From Chitinophagaceae bacterium (GTDB taxonomy: Bacteria; Bacteroidota; Bacteroidia; Chitinophagales; Chitinophagaceae): a stretch of 13,788 nucleotides of DNA. A program made the position numbers and the translations under genes. Shown in pieces: positions 7,852 to 13,788 of this stretch. Every line of letters starts with the position of its first letter. The first letter of the stretch is position 1. Location: positions 1-13,788 of the forward strand of contig CANKGM010000028.1 of NCBI GenBank assembly GCA_947481355.1. The letters run 5' to 3'. The notes below the pieces were generated by a model. That model made no database searches. It was not told where the DNA came from and was given only the letters and a program-made list of their open reading frames with translations.

Positions 7852-8526
7852 ATGAAGCCTAAACAATTAACGATTTTTTTAGCTGCTGCTTTTTTTTCAC
7901 TTATAGACATCGCCCTAACTGCTTTTGGCAAGGAAGACCTACGTCTATTCACTAAGCCACTCATCATTCCATTAATGATTGGGTTATATATCACATCAAC
8001 TGATGAAAAAAAGTCATGGTGGAGAGATGCTATAGTATTAGGCCTCATTTGTTCTTGGGCAGGTGATGTATTTCTTCAAGTAGATGGTATGTTTATACCA
8101 GGCCTTTGTTCATTTCTACTTGCACATCTATTTTATATTAAATTTTTTGTGTCTACCAAATCGGATTCGAAATCATTTTTCAAACTCAGGCCGGTTATGC
8201 TGATTGCTGTACTTGCCTATTTAATTGAGCTAATGCATTTGTTGTGGCCAACACTTGGCCAAATGAAAATTCCCGTATTGGCATATGGAATAACCATCAG
8301 CATTATGTTGTCTGCTGCATTATGGCAATACCAAAAATTAGAAACCAAGACAGCTATCTTATTTATCATTGGTGCCTTTTTCTTTGTCCTATCAGACAGC
8401 ATTCTTGCTATTAATAAATTCAGGTCACCTTTCGAAGAAGCTGGTGTATATACGATGACCACTTATATCGTCGCCCAACTGCTCATTGTGGTAGGCGCTA
8501 TTCGATACAGAAATACCCCAAAATAA
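7852..8526 (+). CDS. YhhN/TMEM86-family membrane protein (putative lysoplasmalogenase)
   Basis: A 224-residue integral membrane protein with about eight short helices. It carries the conserved pattern of the YhhN family: K35-P36 in helix 2, S68-W69-A70-G71-D72 (the family's S-x-x-GD motif), A91-H92-x-F-Y, S181-D182-S (second conserved Asp) and the A208-Q209 near the C terminus. Animal TMEM86 members hydrolyse the vinyl-ether bond of lysoplasmalogens; D72 and D182 match the positions usually proposed as catalytic. Whether bacterial members act on lysoplasmalogen, especially in an aerobic bacteroidete that may make no plasmalogen, is open. It is transcribed away from the small membrane protein, with 133 bases between, and ends at a terminator shared with groEL. 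The start is the first ATG in frame and gives helix 1 directly. Confidence 0.85.
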   Translation: MKPKQLTIFLAAAFFSLIDIALTAFGKEDLRLFTKPLIIPLMIGLYITSTDEKKSWWRDAIVLGLICSWAGDVFLQVDGMFIPGLCSFLLAHLFYIKFFVSTKSDSKSFFKLRPVMLIAVLAYLIELMHLLWPTLGQMKIPVLAYGITISIMLSAALWQYQKLETKTAILFIIGAFFFVLSDSILAINKFRSPFEEAGVYTMTTYIVAQLLIVVGAIRYRNTPK

Positions 8527-8558
8527 AAAAGGTCCTGTGTTTTTCACAGGACCTTTTT
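8525..8558. terminator. Bidirectional terminator between the YhhN gene and groEL
   Basis: A perfect nine-base-pair stem, GGTCCTGTG (8531-8539) with CACAGGACC (8545-8553), has a loop of five T. It is flanked by six A (8525-8530) on one side and five T (8554-8558) on the other, so it makes a U-tract in both directions. It overlaps the stop codon region of the YhhN gene (stop ends at 8526) and lies 17 bases beyond the groEL stop. Confidence 0.92.
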
Positions 8559-8575
8559 CTATAAAGATTATCTGA

Positions 8576-10216
8576 TTAATAATCCATTCCACCCATTCCT
8601 GGAGCACCATGTCCATGTTGATGAACTGGTTCTTCATTTTTAGGTTTATCAGCGATTACACATTCAGTAGTCAATAGCATACCTGCAATTGAAGCCGCAT
8701 TTTCAAGAGCTACACGAGCCACTTTAGTTGGGTCAATTACACCTGCAGTTAATAACTTCTCGTAAACATCAGTACGTGCATTGTAGCCATAATCGGCTTT
8801 TCCTTCACGAACCTTTTGTACCACGATTGAACCTTCAACACCAGCGTTAGAAACAATTGTACGCAATGGAGATTCAAGTGCACGACGAACAATGGCAATA
8901 CCAGTTGTTTCATCTTCGTTAGCACCTTTCTTCTTATCCAACGCATCAATTGCTCTGATGAAAGCGATACCACCACCAGGAACGATCCCTTCTTCTACTG
9001 CAGCACGTGTAGCATGAAGTGCATCATCAACTCGGTCTTTCTTTTCTTTCATTTCAGTTTCTGTAGCAGCACCAACATTTAGTACAGCAACACCACCGCT
9101 AAGTTTAGCAAGACGCTCTTGAAGCTTTTCTTTATCATATTCAGATGTAGTCGCTTCAATTTGAGATTTGATTTGTGCGATACGTGCGTTGATATCATCT
9201 TTCTTTCCTTTACCACCAACGATGATAGTATTGTCTTTATCGATGGTTACGCGTTCAGCACGTCCTAAATAGGTAAGGTCAGCATTCTCAAGTTTAAACC
9301 CTTGATCTTCGCTAATAACAATACCTTTTGTAAGGATAGCGATATCTTGAAGCATTTCTTTTCTACGATCACCGAAACCTGGAGCTTTAACAGCAGCCAC
9401 TTTCAATGTTCCACGAAGTTTATTAACTACCAATGTTGCCATTGCTTCGCCTTCTAAATCTTCAGAAATGATTACAAGCGGAGCACCTTGTTGAGCTACT
9501 TTTTCAAGGATATGAAGAATATCTTTCATAGCAGAAATCTTCTTATCGTAGATCAAGATAAAAGGAGTTTGTAGTTCGCATTCCATTTTATCAGCGTTGG
9601 TAACAAAATATGGAGAGATATACCCTCTATCAAATTGCATACCTTCTACAATTTCAATAGTAGTTTCGGTTCCACGAGCTTCTTCAACGGTGATAACACC
9701 ATCTTTACCTACTTTCTGCATCGCTTCAGCAATCAACTTACCAATTTCATTATCGTTATTAGCTGAAATACTAGCTACTTGTTGGATTTTCTTGATGTCA
9801 TTTCCAACGGCTTGTGATTGAGTACGAAGATTTGCTACTACAATATCAACCGCTTTATCGATACCTCTTTTGATATCCATTGGGTTTGCACCTGCAGCTA
9901 CGTTTTTCAATCCTTCAGTGATAATTGATTGAGCAAGAACAGTTGCTGTTGTAGTTCCATCACCAGCAACATCTGCTGTTTTGGAAGCCACTTCTTTAAC
10001 CATCTGTGCACCCATATTTTCAATAGGGTCTTCAAGTTCAATTTCTTTTGCAACAGTAACACCATCTTTGGTTACTGCAGGAGCACCGAATTTCTTTTCG
10101 ATTACTACGTTACGGCCTTTAGGACCTAGAGTTACTTTTACCGCGTTTGCCAAGGTGTCTACACCCCTTTTCATTTTGTTGCGGGCTTCAAGATTAAAAA
10201 ATATTTGCTTAGACAT
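8576..10216 (-). CDS. groEL: Chaperonin GroEL (Hsp60)
   Basis: A 546-residue cytosolic chaperonin of normal length. It forms the double heptameric ring that encloses unfolded proteins and works with GroES in an ATP cycle. Visible hallmarks are the N-terminal KVTLGPKGRNVVIEK segment (27-41), the ATP-binding GDGTTTAT motif (85-92), the RVDDALHATRAA segment carrying the catalytic Asp, the chaperonin signature AAVEEGIVPGGG, and a C-terminal tail ending GMGGMDY. The last 15 residues are His- and Gly-rich (HQHGHGAPGMGG), a shortened version of the usual GGM repeat. It follows groES by 32 bases with no promoter or terminator between, so they form one operon. No CIRCE element is present in the leader or between the genes. 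It ends at a terminator shared with the YhhN gene. Confidence 0.99.
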   Translation of the reverse strand: MSKQIFFNLEARNKMKRGVDTLANAVKVTLGPKGRNVVIEKKFGAPAVTKDGVTVAKEIELEDPIENMGAQMVKEVASKTADVAGDGTTTATVLAQSIITEGLKNVAAGANPMDIKRGIDKAVDIVVANLRTQSQAVGNDIKKIQQVASISANNDNEIGKLIAEAMQKVGKDGVITVEEARGTETTIEIVEGMQFDRGYISPYFVTNADKMECELQTPFILIYDKKISAMKDILHILEKVAQQGAPLVIISEDLEGEAMATLVVNKLRGTLKVAAVKAPGFGDRRKEMLQDIAILTKGIVISEDQGFKLENADLTYLGRAERVTIDKDNTIIVGGKGKKDDINARIAQIKSQIEATTSEYDKEKLQERLAKLSGGVAVLNVGAATETEMKEKKDRVDDALHATRAAVEEGIVPGGGIAFIRAIDALDKKKGANEDETTGIAIVRRALESPLRTIVSNAGVEGSIVVQKVREGKADYGYNARTDVYEKLLTAGVIDPTKVARVALENAASIAGMLLTTECVIADKPKNEEPVHQHGHGAPGMGGMDY

Positions 10217-10248
10217 AAATCTGAATATTTAGTTGATTAGATGAGTGA

Positions 10249-10530
10249 TTAAACGATTGCCAAAATATCTGATTCTCTCATGATTAAGTAATCATGACCT
10301 TCTACAGAAATCTCAGTTCCAGAATACTTACCATACATAACTGTATCACCTGCTTTTACAGACATTGGCTCATCTTTTTTACCAGGTCCGGCTGCTACAA
10401 CAGTTCCTTTTTGTGGTTTTTCTTTTGCCGTGTCAGGAATAATAATCCCACCTGCAGTTTTCTCCTCAGCAGGTGCAGGTTTCACGATTACCCTGTCGTG
10501 CAATGGGGTAATGCTTAACTTCTTAGCCAT
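10249..10530 (-). CDS. groES: Co-chaperonin GroES (Hsp10)
   Basis: A 93-residue co-chaperonin. Seven copies form the lid of the GroEL chamber. The start is typical (PLHDRVIVKP at 9-18), the mobile loop that docks on GroEL is residues 22-39 with the hydrophobic I29-I30-I31 inside GGIIIPDTA, and the core strands follow (GTVVAAGPG, GDTVMYGKYSGTEI, YLIMRESDILAIV). It is the first gene of the groES-groEL operon. The ATG at 10530 is the only sensible start; the next ATG would remove most of the protein. Confidence 0.98.
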   Translation of the reverse strand: MAKKLSITPLHDRVIVKPAPAEEKTAGGIIIPDTAKEKPQKGTVVAAGPGKKDEPMSVKAGDTVMYGKYSGTEISVEGHDYLIMRESDILAIV

Positions 10531-10581
10531 AGCTTTTGTTTTTTTGATTTATAAATTAGTTGTTTTGAATTACGCAGAGGT

Positions 10582-10612
10582 TAAAAGTACACTACTTTCT
10601 GCGATACATCAA
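10582..10612 (-). promoter_or_regulatory. Candidate groESL promoter
   Basis: Read on the minus strand: TTG (10612-10610), a 20-base spacer, then TACTTTTA (10589-10582), one base off the TAnnTTTG consensus. It would give a leader of about 45 bases. There is no better match in the 272-base gap, but the fit is imperfect, and a heat-shock or other sigma factor may use a different site. Confidence 0.35.
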
Positions 10613-10745
10613 TCTTTAGCATAATTTATACCAAAAACATAGGGTTGCTATTCTGTCAGATTTAAGCAATTCAACCTAAATTTTAGCTTGGTTTTGGCAG
10701 AAGTAATGGGATTTTTCTATGTCAATATTTCACCTTGAGGTTGAA

Positions 10746-10780
10746 TTTGAATCAGGGAGTCGCTTAAACCTTTATATTTG
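10746..10780 (+). promoter_or_regulatory. Bacteroidota-type promoter for the nusB operon
   Basis: TTTG at 10746-10749, a 23-base spacer, then TATATTTG at 10773-10780 followed by CC. Both boxes match the consensus, with a spacer at the long end of the accepted range. Transcription from here would start at about 10785, downstream of the ATG at 10719. This supports the nusB start at 10803, with a leader of roughly 15-20 bases. Confidence 0.65.
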
Positions 10781-10802
10781 CCGACCAAATAAGTTCTTTA
10801 AG

Positions 10803-11732
10803 ATGATCAGTCGCAGAAATATACGTGTGAAGGTGGTACAAAGTTTATATGCAGTTGAGTCAGAATCTGGGGACATGTCAGAAGAAAAAGCAGTTGTATT
10901 GCTGAAAAAGTACCTTGACCAGACCTCTGAATTATTCCTATTTCTGGTATTCCTCATCACGGAAGTAGCTAGATATGCTGAAATTCACGCAAAAAATAAG
11001 GCATCAAAGCATTTACCCTCTCAGGAAGACCTGAGTATCAATACAAAAATTGCAGGAAATACACTCCTTTGGAGCATACTCGAAATTCCAGGTTTTGCTT
11101 CGGGGGTAAAAGATAGAGGGCTTAGCAATCACCTAGATAATGATATCGTAAAACGGATTTACCTGAAATTAATCGAATCAGAAGAATATAAAGCCTACAT
11201 CACTTTAGAAAGTCGCGATAAGAAATCAGAAAAAAGCCTCCTCACCTTTATTTTTACAGATCTCATTATGGCTGATGACTTCATCACTGAATACATTGAA
11301 GAACGTTTTGTTCAATGGGACGATGACAGCGAAATGTTGTATCAAATGATGATGAATTTTCTGGCAAAGCCAACCTCCTTCAATTTTCAACTCTTGGTTG
11401 GAAATGAAAAAAAAGAATACGCGGTAAGTCTACTTAAAACGGCTATTAATAAGAAAGACTTAACCATGGATATCATTACACCAAAATTAAAAAATTGGGA
11501 TGCCGATAGGATTGCCGTGTTGGATATGATAATTCTCCGCTTAGGTGTTTGTGAATTAATGTTTTTTGAAACCATTCCAGCAAAAGTGACCATTAACGAA
11601 TACATAGACATTGCAAAAAGCTATAGCACTAACCAGAGTGGGCATTTCATCAATGGAATCCTTGATAATATTCACAAAGAAATGATCACAGATGGTAAGC
11701 TCAATAAAGTTGATTTCAAAAAACCATCTTGA
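10803..11732 (+). CDS. nusB: Transcription antitermination protein NusB, long bacteroidete form
   Basis: NusB binds boxA RNA with NusE (S10) and keeps RNA polymerase from terminating in rRNA operons. From the chosen start the protein is 309 residues. The N terminus MISRRNIRVKVVQSLYA is the classic NusB helix 1, and the C-terminal half of the fold is clear: DRIAVLDMIILRLGVCEL (235-252), the IPAKVTINEYIDIAKSYS block (258-275) and the FINGILDNI end (282-290). Between them lie about 210 residues, far more than in the 139-residue E. coli protein; long forms are usual in this phylum. An upstream ATG at 10719 would add 28 residues, but these do not resemble NusB, and that ATG lies above the consensus promoter, so I reject it. 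The DUF1573 gene follows after 30 bases with no terminator, pointing to an operon. Confidence 0.93.
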   Translation: MISRRNIRVKVVQSLYAVESESGDMSEEKAVVLLKKYLDQTSELFLFLVFLITEVARYAEIHAKNKASKHLPSQEDLSINTKIAGNTLLWSILEIPGFASGVKDRGLSNHLDNDIVKRIYLKLIESEEYKAYITLESRDKKSEKSLLTFIFTDLIMADDFITEYIEERFVQWDDDSEMLYQMMMNFLAKPTSFNFQLLVGNEKKEYAVSLLKTAINKKDLTMDIITPKLKNWDADRIAVLDMIILRLGVCELMFFETIPAKVTINEYIDIAKSYSTNQSGHFINGILDNIHKEMITDGKLNKVDFKKPS

Positions 11733-11762
11733 ATAGGTTAATTTTACATTTATATTTTTAAT

Positions 11763-12215
11763 ATGAAATCACCTGTTGTTATCCTAAGTTTATTTTTACT
11801 TGCTTCACTGTCAATCATTGTGACAAATAGAGTAAACAAGATCCAAAACAAAGGAAAACAAAATAGATTTGAAAACAGAATTGATCGAAGTATTCCACCT
11901 ACTACAGTTGAATGGACAGATACTGTTCAAAACCTAGGAAAGGTAATAGAGGGAACACAGGTCAATGTTCAATTCAAATTCAAAAATACTGGATCTAGAA
12001 TGATGGTTGTGACTGATGTAGCAGCATCATGTGGATGTACCATAGTAGAAAAACCACAAAAACCTTTTTCTCCTAATGAAATAGGAACAATAAACGCTAC
12101 ATTTGACAGCAAAAATAGAGTTGGCATAAACCATAAAGTTTTATCGGTTCTGATTAATACTGAACGTCGAGTTCAAGAACTAAAATTTGATGTAGAAGTA
12201 ATCGCAGCAAAATAA
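11763..12215 (+). CDS. DUF1573 protein with N-terminal membrane anchor or signal
   Basis: A 150-residue protein of a family with no established function, frequent in Bacteroidota. Residues 5-20 form one hydrophobic segment (VVILSLFLLASLSIIV) after a basic start. No clear signal-peptidase site follows, so it is either a signal peptide or a membrane anchor with the rest outside the cytoplasm. A charged linker (26-44) leads to the DUF1573 domain at about 49-147, an immunoglobulin-like beta-sandwich. It begins with the FxFKNTG strand (71-77) and has the family's S-C-G-C-T motif at 89-93 (C90, C92). The paired cysteines could be redox-active or bind a metal, but this is not known. It is the middle gene of nusB - DUF1573 - yajC, with gaps of 30 and 26 bases. 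Confidence 0.88.
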   Translation: MKSPVVILSLFLLASLSIIVTNRVNKIQNKGKQNRFENRIDRSIPPTTVEWTDTVQNLGKVIEGTQVNVQFKFKNTGSRMMVVTDVAASCGCTIVEKPQKPFSPNEIGTINATFDSKNRVGINHKVLSVLINTERRVQELKFDVEVIAAK

Positions 12216-12241
12216 ATTTCAAAAACAAATACAAACAAACA

Positions 12242-12568
12242 ATGATGAATTCAATTTTACTACAGGCTCCTGCAAATGCTGGTGTTATGCAACTTGTATT
12301 ACTTGGCGGTATGATTATTGTGTTTTACTTTTTCATGATTAGACCACAAGCTCAAAAAGCAAAGAAGGCCAAGAAATTTCAAGAAGAATTACAAAAAGGG
12401 GAAAGAATAGTTACTATTGCCGGTATTCATGGTATAGTTAATAAAGTGAATGATGACAACACCATTCAAATTGAAGTAAGCCCTGGCTCATTTCTCAAAA
12501 TTGAAAAATCTGCTATCAGTATGGAATGGAGCGATCAATTGAAAAAAGACGCTGCAGCCGTAAAATAA
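12242..12568 (+). CDS. yajC: Preprotein translocase accessory subunit YajC
   Basis: A 108-residue inner-membrane protein that joins SecD and SecF beside the SecYEG channel and supports protein export. A single helix at about 15-33 runs into the hallmark FFMIRPQAQK segment (30-39), followed by a basic stretch (K39-K45) on the cytoplasmic side and the YajC domain (GERIVTIAGIHGIVNKV at 53-69). Length is normal for the family. Two ATGs stand side by side at 12242 and 12245; either could be used and they differ by one Met. It is the last gene of the nusB operon, ending before a strong terminator. secD and secF are not in the window. Confidence 0.95.
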   Translation: MMNSILLQAPANAGVMQLVLLGGMIIVFYFFMIRPQAQKAKKAKKFQEELQKGERIVTIAGIHGIVNKVNDDNTIQIEVSPGSFLKIEKSAISMEWSDQLKKDAAAVK

Positions 12569-12585
12569 CTGACTCTTTAGTGCAT

Positions 12586-12616
12586 AAAAAAGCCCGGAAA
12601 TCCTCCGGGCTTTTTT
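12586..12616. terminator. Rho-independent terminator after yajC
   Basis: The stem GCCCGGA (12592-12598) pairs with TCCGGGC (12604-12610) around a five-base loop. Six A precede it and six T (12611-12616) follow, so it can work in both directions. It closes the nusB operon and implies that coaE has its own promoter in the 14 bases that follow, or depends on read-through. Confidence 0.92.
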
Positions 12617-12619
12617 AAT

Positions 12620-12627
12620 TACATTTG
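12620..12627 (+). promoter_or_regulatory. Possible -7 element overlapping the coaE start region
   Basis: TACATTTG matches TAnnTTTG exactly and is just past the yajC terminator, but it ends three bases before the coaE ATG at 12631. Used as a promoter, it would give a leaderless or nearly leaderless coaE message. No TTG lies at the -33 distance; that region is the terminator stem. It may be chance. Confidence 0.3.
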
Positions 12628-12630
12628 GAT

Positions 12631-13236
12631 ATGCTTAACGTTGGTCTAACTGGAGGTATTGGCTCAGGGAAAACAATTGCTTCAAAAATATTTGAAGTCC
12701 TAGGTATTCCTGTTTACCAAGCTGATGTTGCAGCAAAACGATTAATGGAAACCAACCCCGTACTTAAAAATCAACTTATCGAGCAGTTCGGCAACGATGC
12801 TTTTGTTGACGGAAAGCTGAATAGATCCTATATAGCTGAAATTATTTTCAACGATAAAGAAAAACTGCAGTTAATAAATAGCCTTGTGCATCCATACACT
12901 ATTCAAGACGGAATTGAATGGATGAAAAAACAAACTACTCCTTATGCCATTAAAGAAGCGGCACTCATCTTTGAAAGTGGCTCTCAATCTAACTTCGATT
13001 ATATCATTGGTATATCGTCTCCGCAAACACTTCGATTAAATCGTACACTAAAAAGAGACAATATCAATAGAGAATTAGTACTTGAAAGAATGGAAAATCA
13101 ACTAGATGAAGAGACTAAAATGAAACTATGCGACTTTGTTTTGCTAAATGATGAAAGGACACTATTGACAACACAAGTTTTGGCTGTTCATGAAAAATTG
13201 ATTGCCCTCTCAAAAGAACAACAGCCTCATGATTAA
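12631..13236 (+). CDS. coaE: Dephospho-CoA kinase
   Basis: This enzyme phosphorylates the 3'-hydroxyl of dephospho-CoA with ATP, the last step of coenzyme A synthesis, in the cytosol. The protein is 201 residues, the family's normal size. The P-loop is G8-G-I-G-S-G-K-T15; the conserved Asp after strand 2 is in VYQADVAAKRL, the H-P pair is in LVHPYTIQ, and the lid and C-terminal block (RTLKRDNINRELVLERM, then CDFVLLNDE) are also present. I chose the ATG at 12631, which starts MLNVGLTGG as in homologues; a TTG at 12625 would add two residues and overlaps a -7-like box, so it is less likely. The yajC terminator lies 14 bases upstream. The protease gene that follows overlaps its last eight bases. 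Confidence 0.95.
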   Translation: MLNVGLTGGIGSGKTIASKIFEVLGIPVYQADVAAKRLMETNPVLKNQLIEQFGNDAFVDGKLNRSYIAEIIFNDKEKLQLINSLVHPYTIQDGIEWMKKQTTPYAIKEAALIFESGSQSNFDYIIGISSPQTLRLNRTLKRDNINRELVLERMENQLDEETKMKLCDFVLLNDERTLLTTQVLAVHEKLIALSKEQQPHD

Positions 13237-13788
13237 TTTCCCTTCGTTTGCCGATCACAGCTTAATTTGGATTTTTGGAATTGTTCTACCGTTCTTGTCT
13301 GGATTACAAAGCGAGAAATTACGAGGAAGTATTCTGTTTGATGCCCATTCAAGAAAAAAGCTCTACTTAGGGAATAGTTTTATGCTGGCTATTTCTGGCT
13401 CCTCTGTGTTAGCATTATGGTTAATAAAAGGCAGGAAGTTTAGTGAATTAGGATTTACTCAATCTATAGAAATCACACCCATGGTTTGGGGCACTATTAG
13501 CTTATTTATTGTAGCCTATTTAGTAGACCTCTTCATCACCCTGAAAGAATTAAATAATTCAAACACACCTAAAGAAAAGGATTGGTTTGAAAAATCATCT
13601 TTCCTTCCTGAAAAAACAAAAGAGTTACCTGCCTATATTCTTTTATGCATATGTGCTGGAATATTTGAAGAAATTATCTACAGAGGATTTATGGTAACCT
13701 ACTTCCTTCCAAACCAATTTGGAACAAATTTTCCAATCATTGCCATAGTAGCTCCTTCAATCCTTTTTAGCCTTGCACACTATTATCA
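13229..13788 (+). CDS. CPBP-family intramembrane metalloprotease (3' end outside window)
   Basis: The frame opens at the ATG at 13229, inside the end of coaE and in another frame, and is still open at the window edge, giving 186 complete codons. The protein is strongly hydrophobic, with helices near residues 13-25, 48-65, 85-105 and 133-146. E147-E148-I-I-Y-R152 is motif 1 of the CPBP/CAAX-protease (Abi) family (EExxxR), and F180-S-L-A-H184 is motif 2 (FxxxH). The glutamates and histidines bind the catalytic zinc inside the membrane. Motifs 3 and 4 should lie beyond the edge. Bacterial members do varied jobs, including peptide processing and immunity, and the substrate here is unknown. The eight-base overlap with coaE suggests translational coupling; the coaE-protease pairing has no obvious metabolic reason. 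Confidence 0.9.
   Translation, partial: MINFPSFADHSLIWIFGIVLPFLSGLQSEKLRGSILFDAHSRKKLYLGNSFMLAISGSSVLALWLIKGRKFSELGFTQSIEITPMVWGTISLFIVAYLVDLFITLKELNNSNTPKEKDWFEKSSFLPEKTKELPAYILLCICAGIFEEIIYRGFMVTYFLPNQFGTNFPIIAIVAPSILFSLAHYY

Noticed and set aside
8579..10216. Several open frames of 66-83 codons on the + strand within groEL (for example 9981-10232 and 9597-9821).
   Set aside because: They are antisense to a strongly conserved gene, have no family resemblance, and arise from the codon bias of the real gene.
10430..10624. A 64-codon + strand frame across the groES start and its upstream region.
   Set aside because: Most of it is antisense to groES; there is no consensus promoter box before it and its residues look like no known protein.
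11739..11746. TAATTTTA between nusB and the DUF1573 gene, considered as an internal promoter.
   Set aside because: The last base is off consensus and the nearest TTG is 26 bases away. The short gap fits an operon better.
1..13788. Search for a defence system, CRISPR array, mobile element, prophage, tRNA, riboswitch or other novel cluster.
   Set aside because: Every long frame falls into a known housekeeping or envelope family apart from one small membrane protein. No repeat array, transposase, inverted terminal repeats or structured leader was seen. A covariance-model scan for RNAs could not be run.

Overview
The window is a stretch of ordinary chromosome, low in G+C and densely coded, from a member of the Bacteroidota. 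The pointers are: promoters of the TTTG / TAnnTTTG type instead of the usual -35/-10 boxes; a NusB about twice the length of the E. coli protein; MqnE (futalosine menaquinone route, used in part of this phylum); DUF1573 and DUF2147 proteins; and a Gln directly after the predicted signal-peptide cut of the DUF2147 protein. A Chitinophagales-like or Cytophagales-like organism would fit, but no rRNA is present to settle it.

Layout. 1-2177: the 3' half of dnaE (replicative polymerase alpha subunit, cut by the window edge), then trxA with its own promoter and a strong terminator. 2215-5098: two membrane carriers on the + strand, an orphan MOP-superfamily (Wzx-like) flippase and a CNT-type concentrative nucleoside transporter. 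5156-6312: mqnE, aminofutalosine synthase. 6418-7718: three envelope genes, a secreted DUF2147 protein (+) converging on an FKBP prolyl isomerase lipoprotein (-), with a small two-helix membrane protein of unknown function upstream of the latter. 7852-8526: a YhhN/TMEM86-family membrane protein, sharing a bidirectional terminator with the converging groES-groEL operon (8576-10530, - strand). 10746-12616: a probable three-gene operon, nusB - DUF1573 - yajC, with a consensus promoter in front and a strong terminator behind. 12631-13788: coaE, then a CPBP-family intramembrane protease that overlaps its 3' end and is cut by the window edge.

The genes are mostly housekeeping: replication, redox and protein folding (TrxA, FKBP, GroESL), protein export (YajC), transcription antitermination (NusB), cofactors (MqnE for menaquinone, CoaE for coenzyme A) and transport. 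No gap between genes exceeds 300 bases; the longest is 10531-10802, the divergent groES/nusB control region.

I found no mobile element, CRISPR array, tRNA or rRNA gene, phage gene, toxin-antitoxin pair or defence cluster, and no clear sign of an undescribed system. The points most worth checking are start-site and promoter details (nusB, coaE, mqnE), the long insertion in NusB, the orphan flippase, and what DUF1573 does between nusB and yajC.
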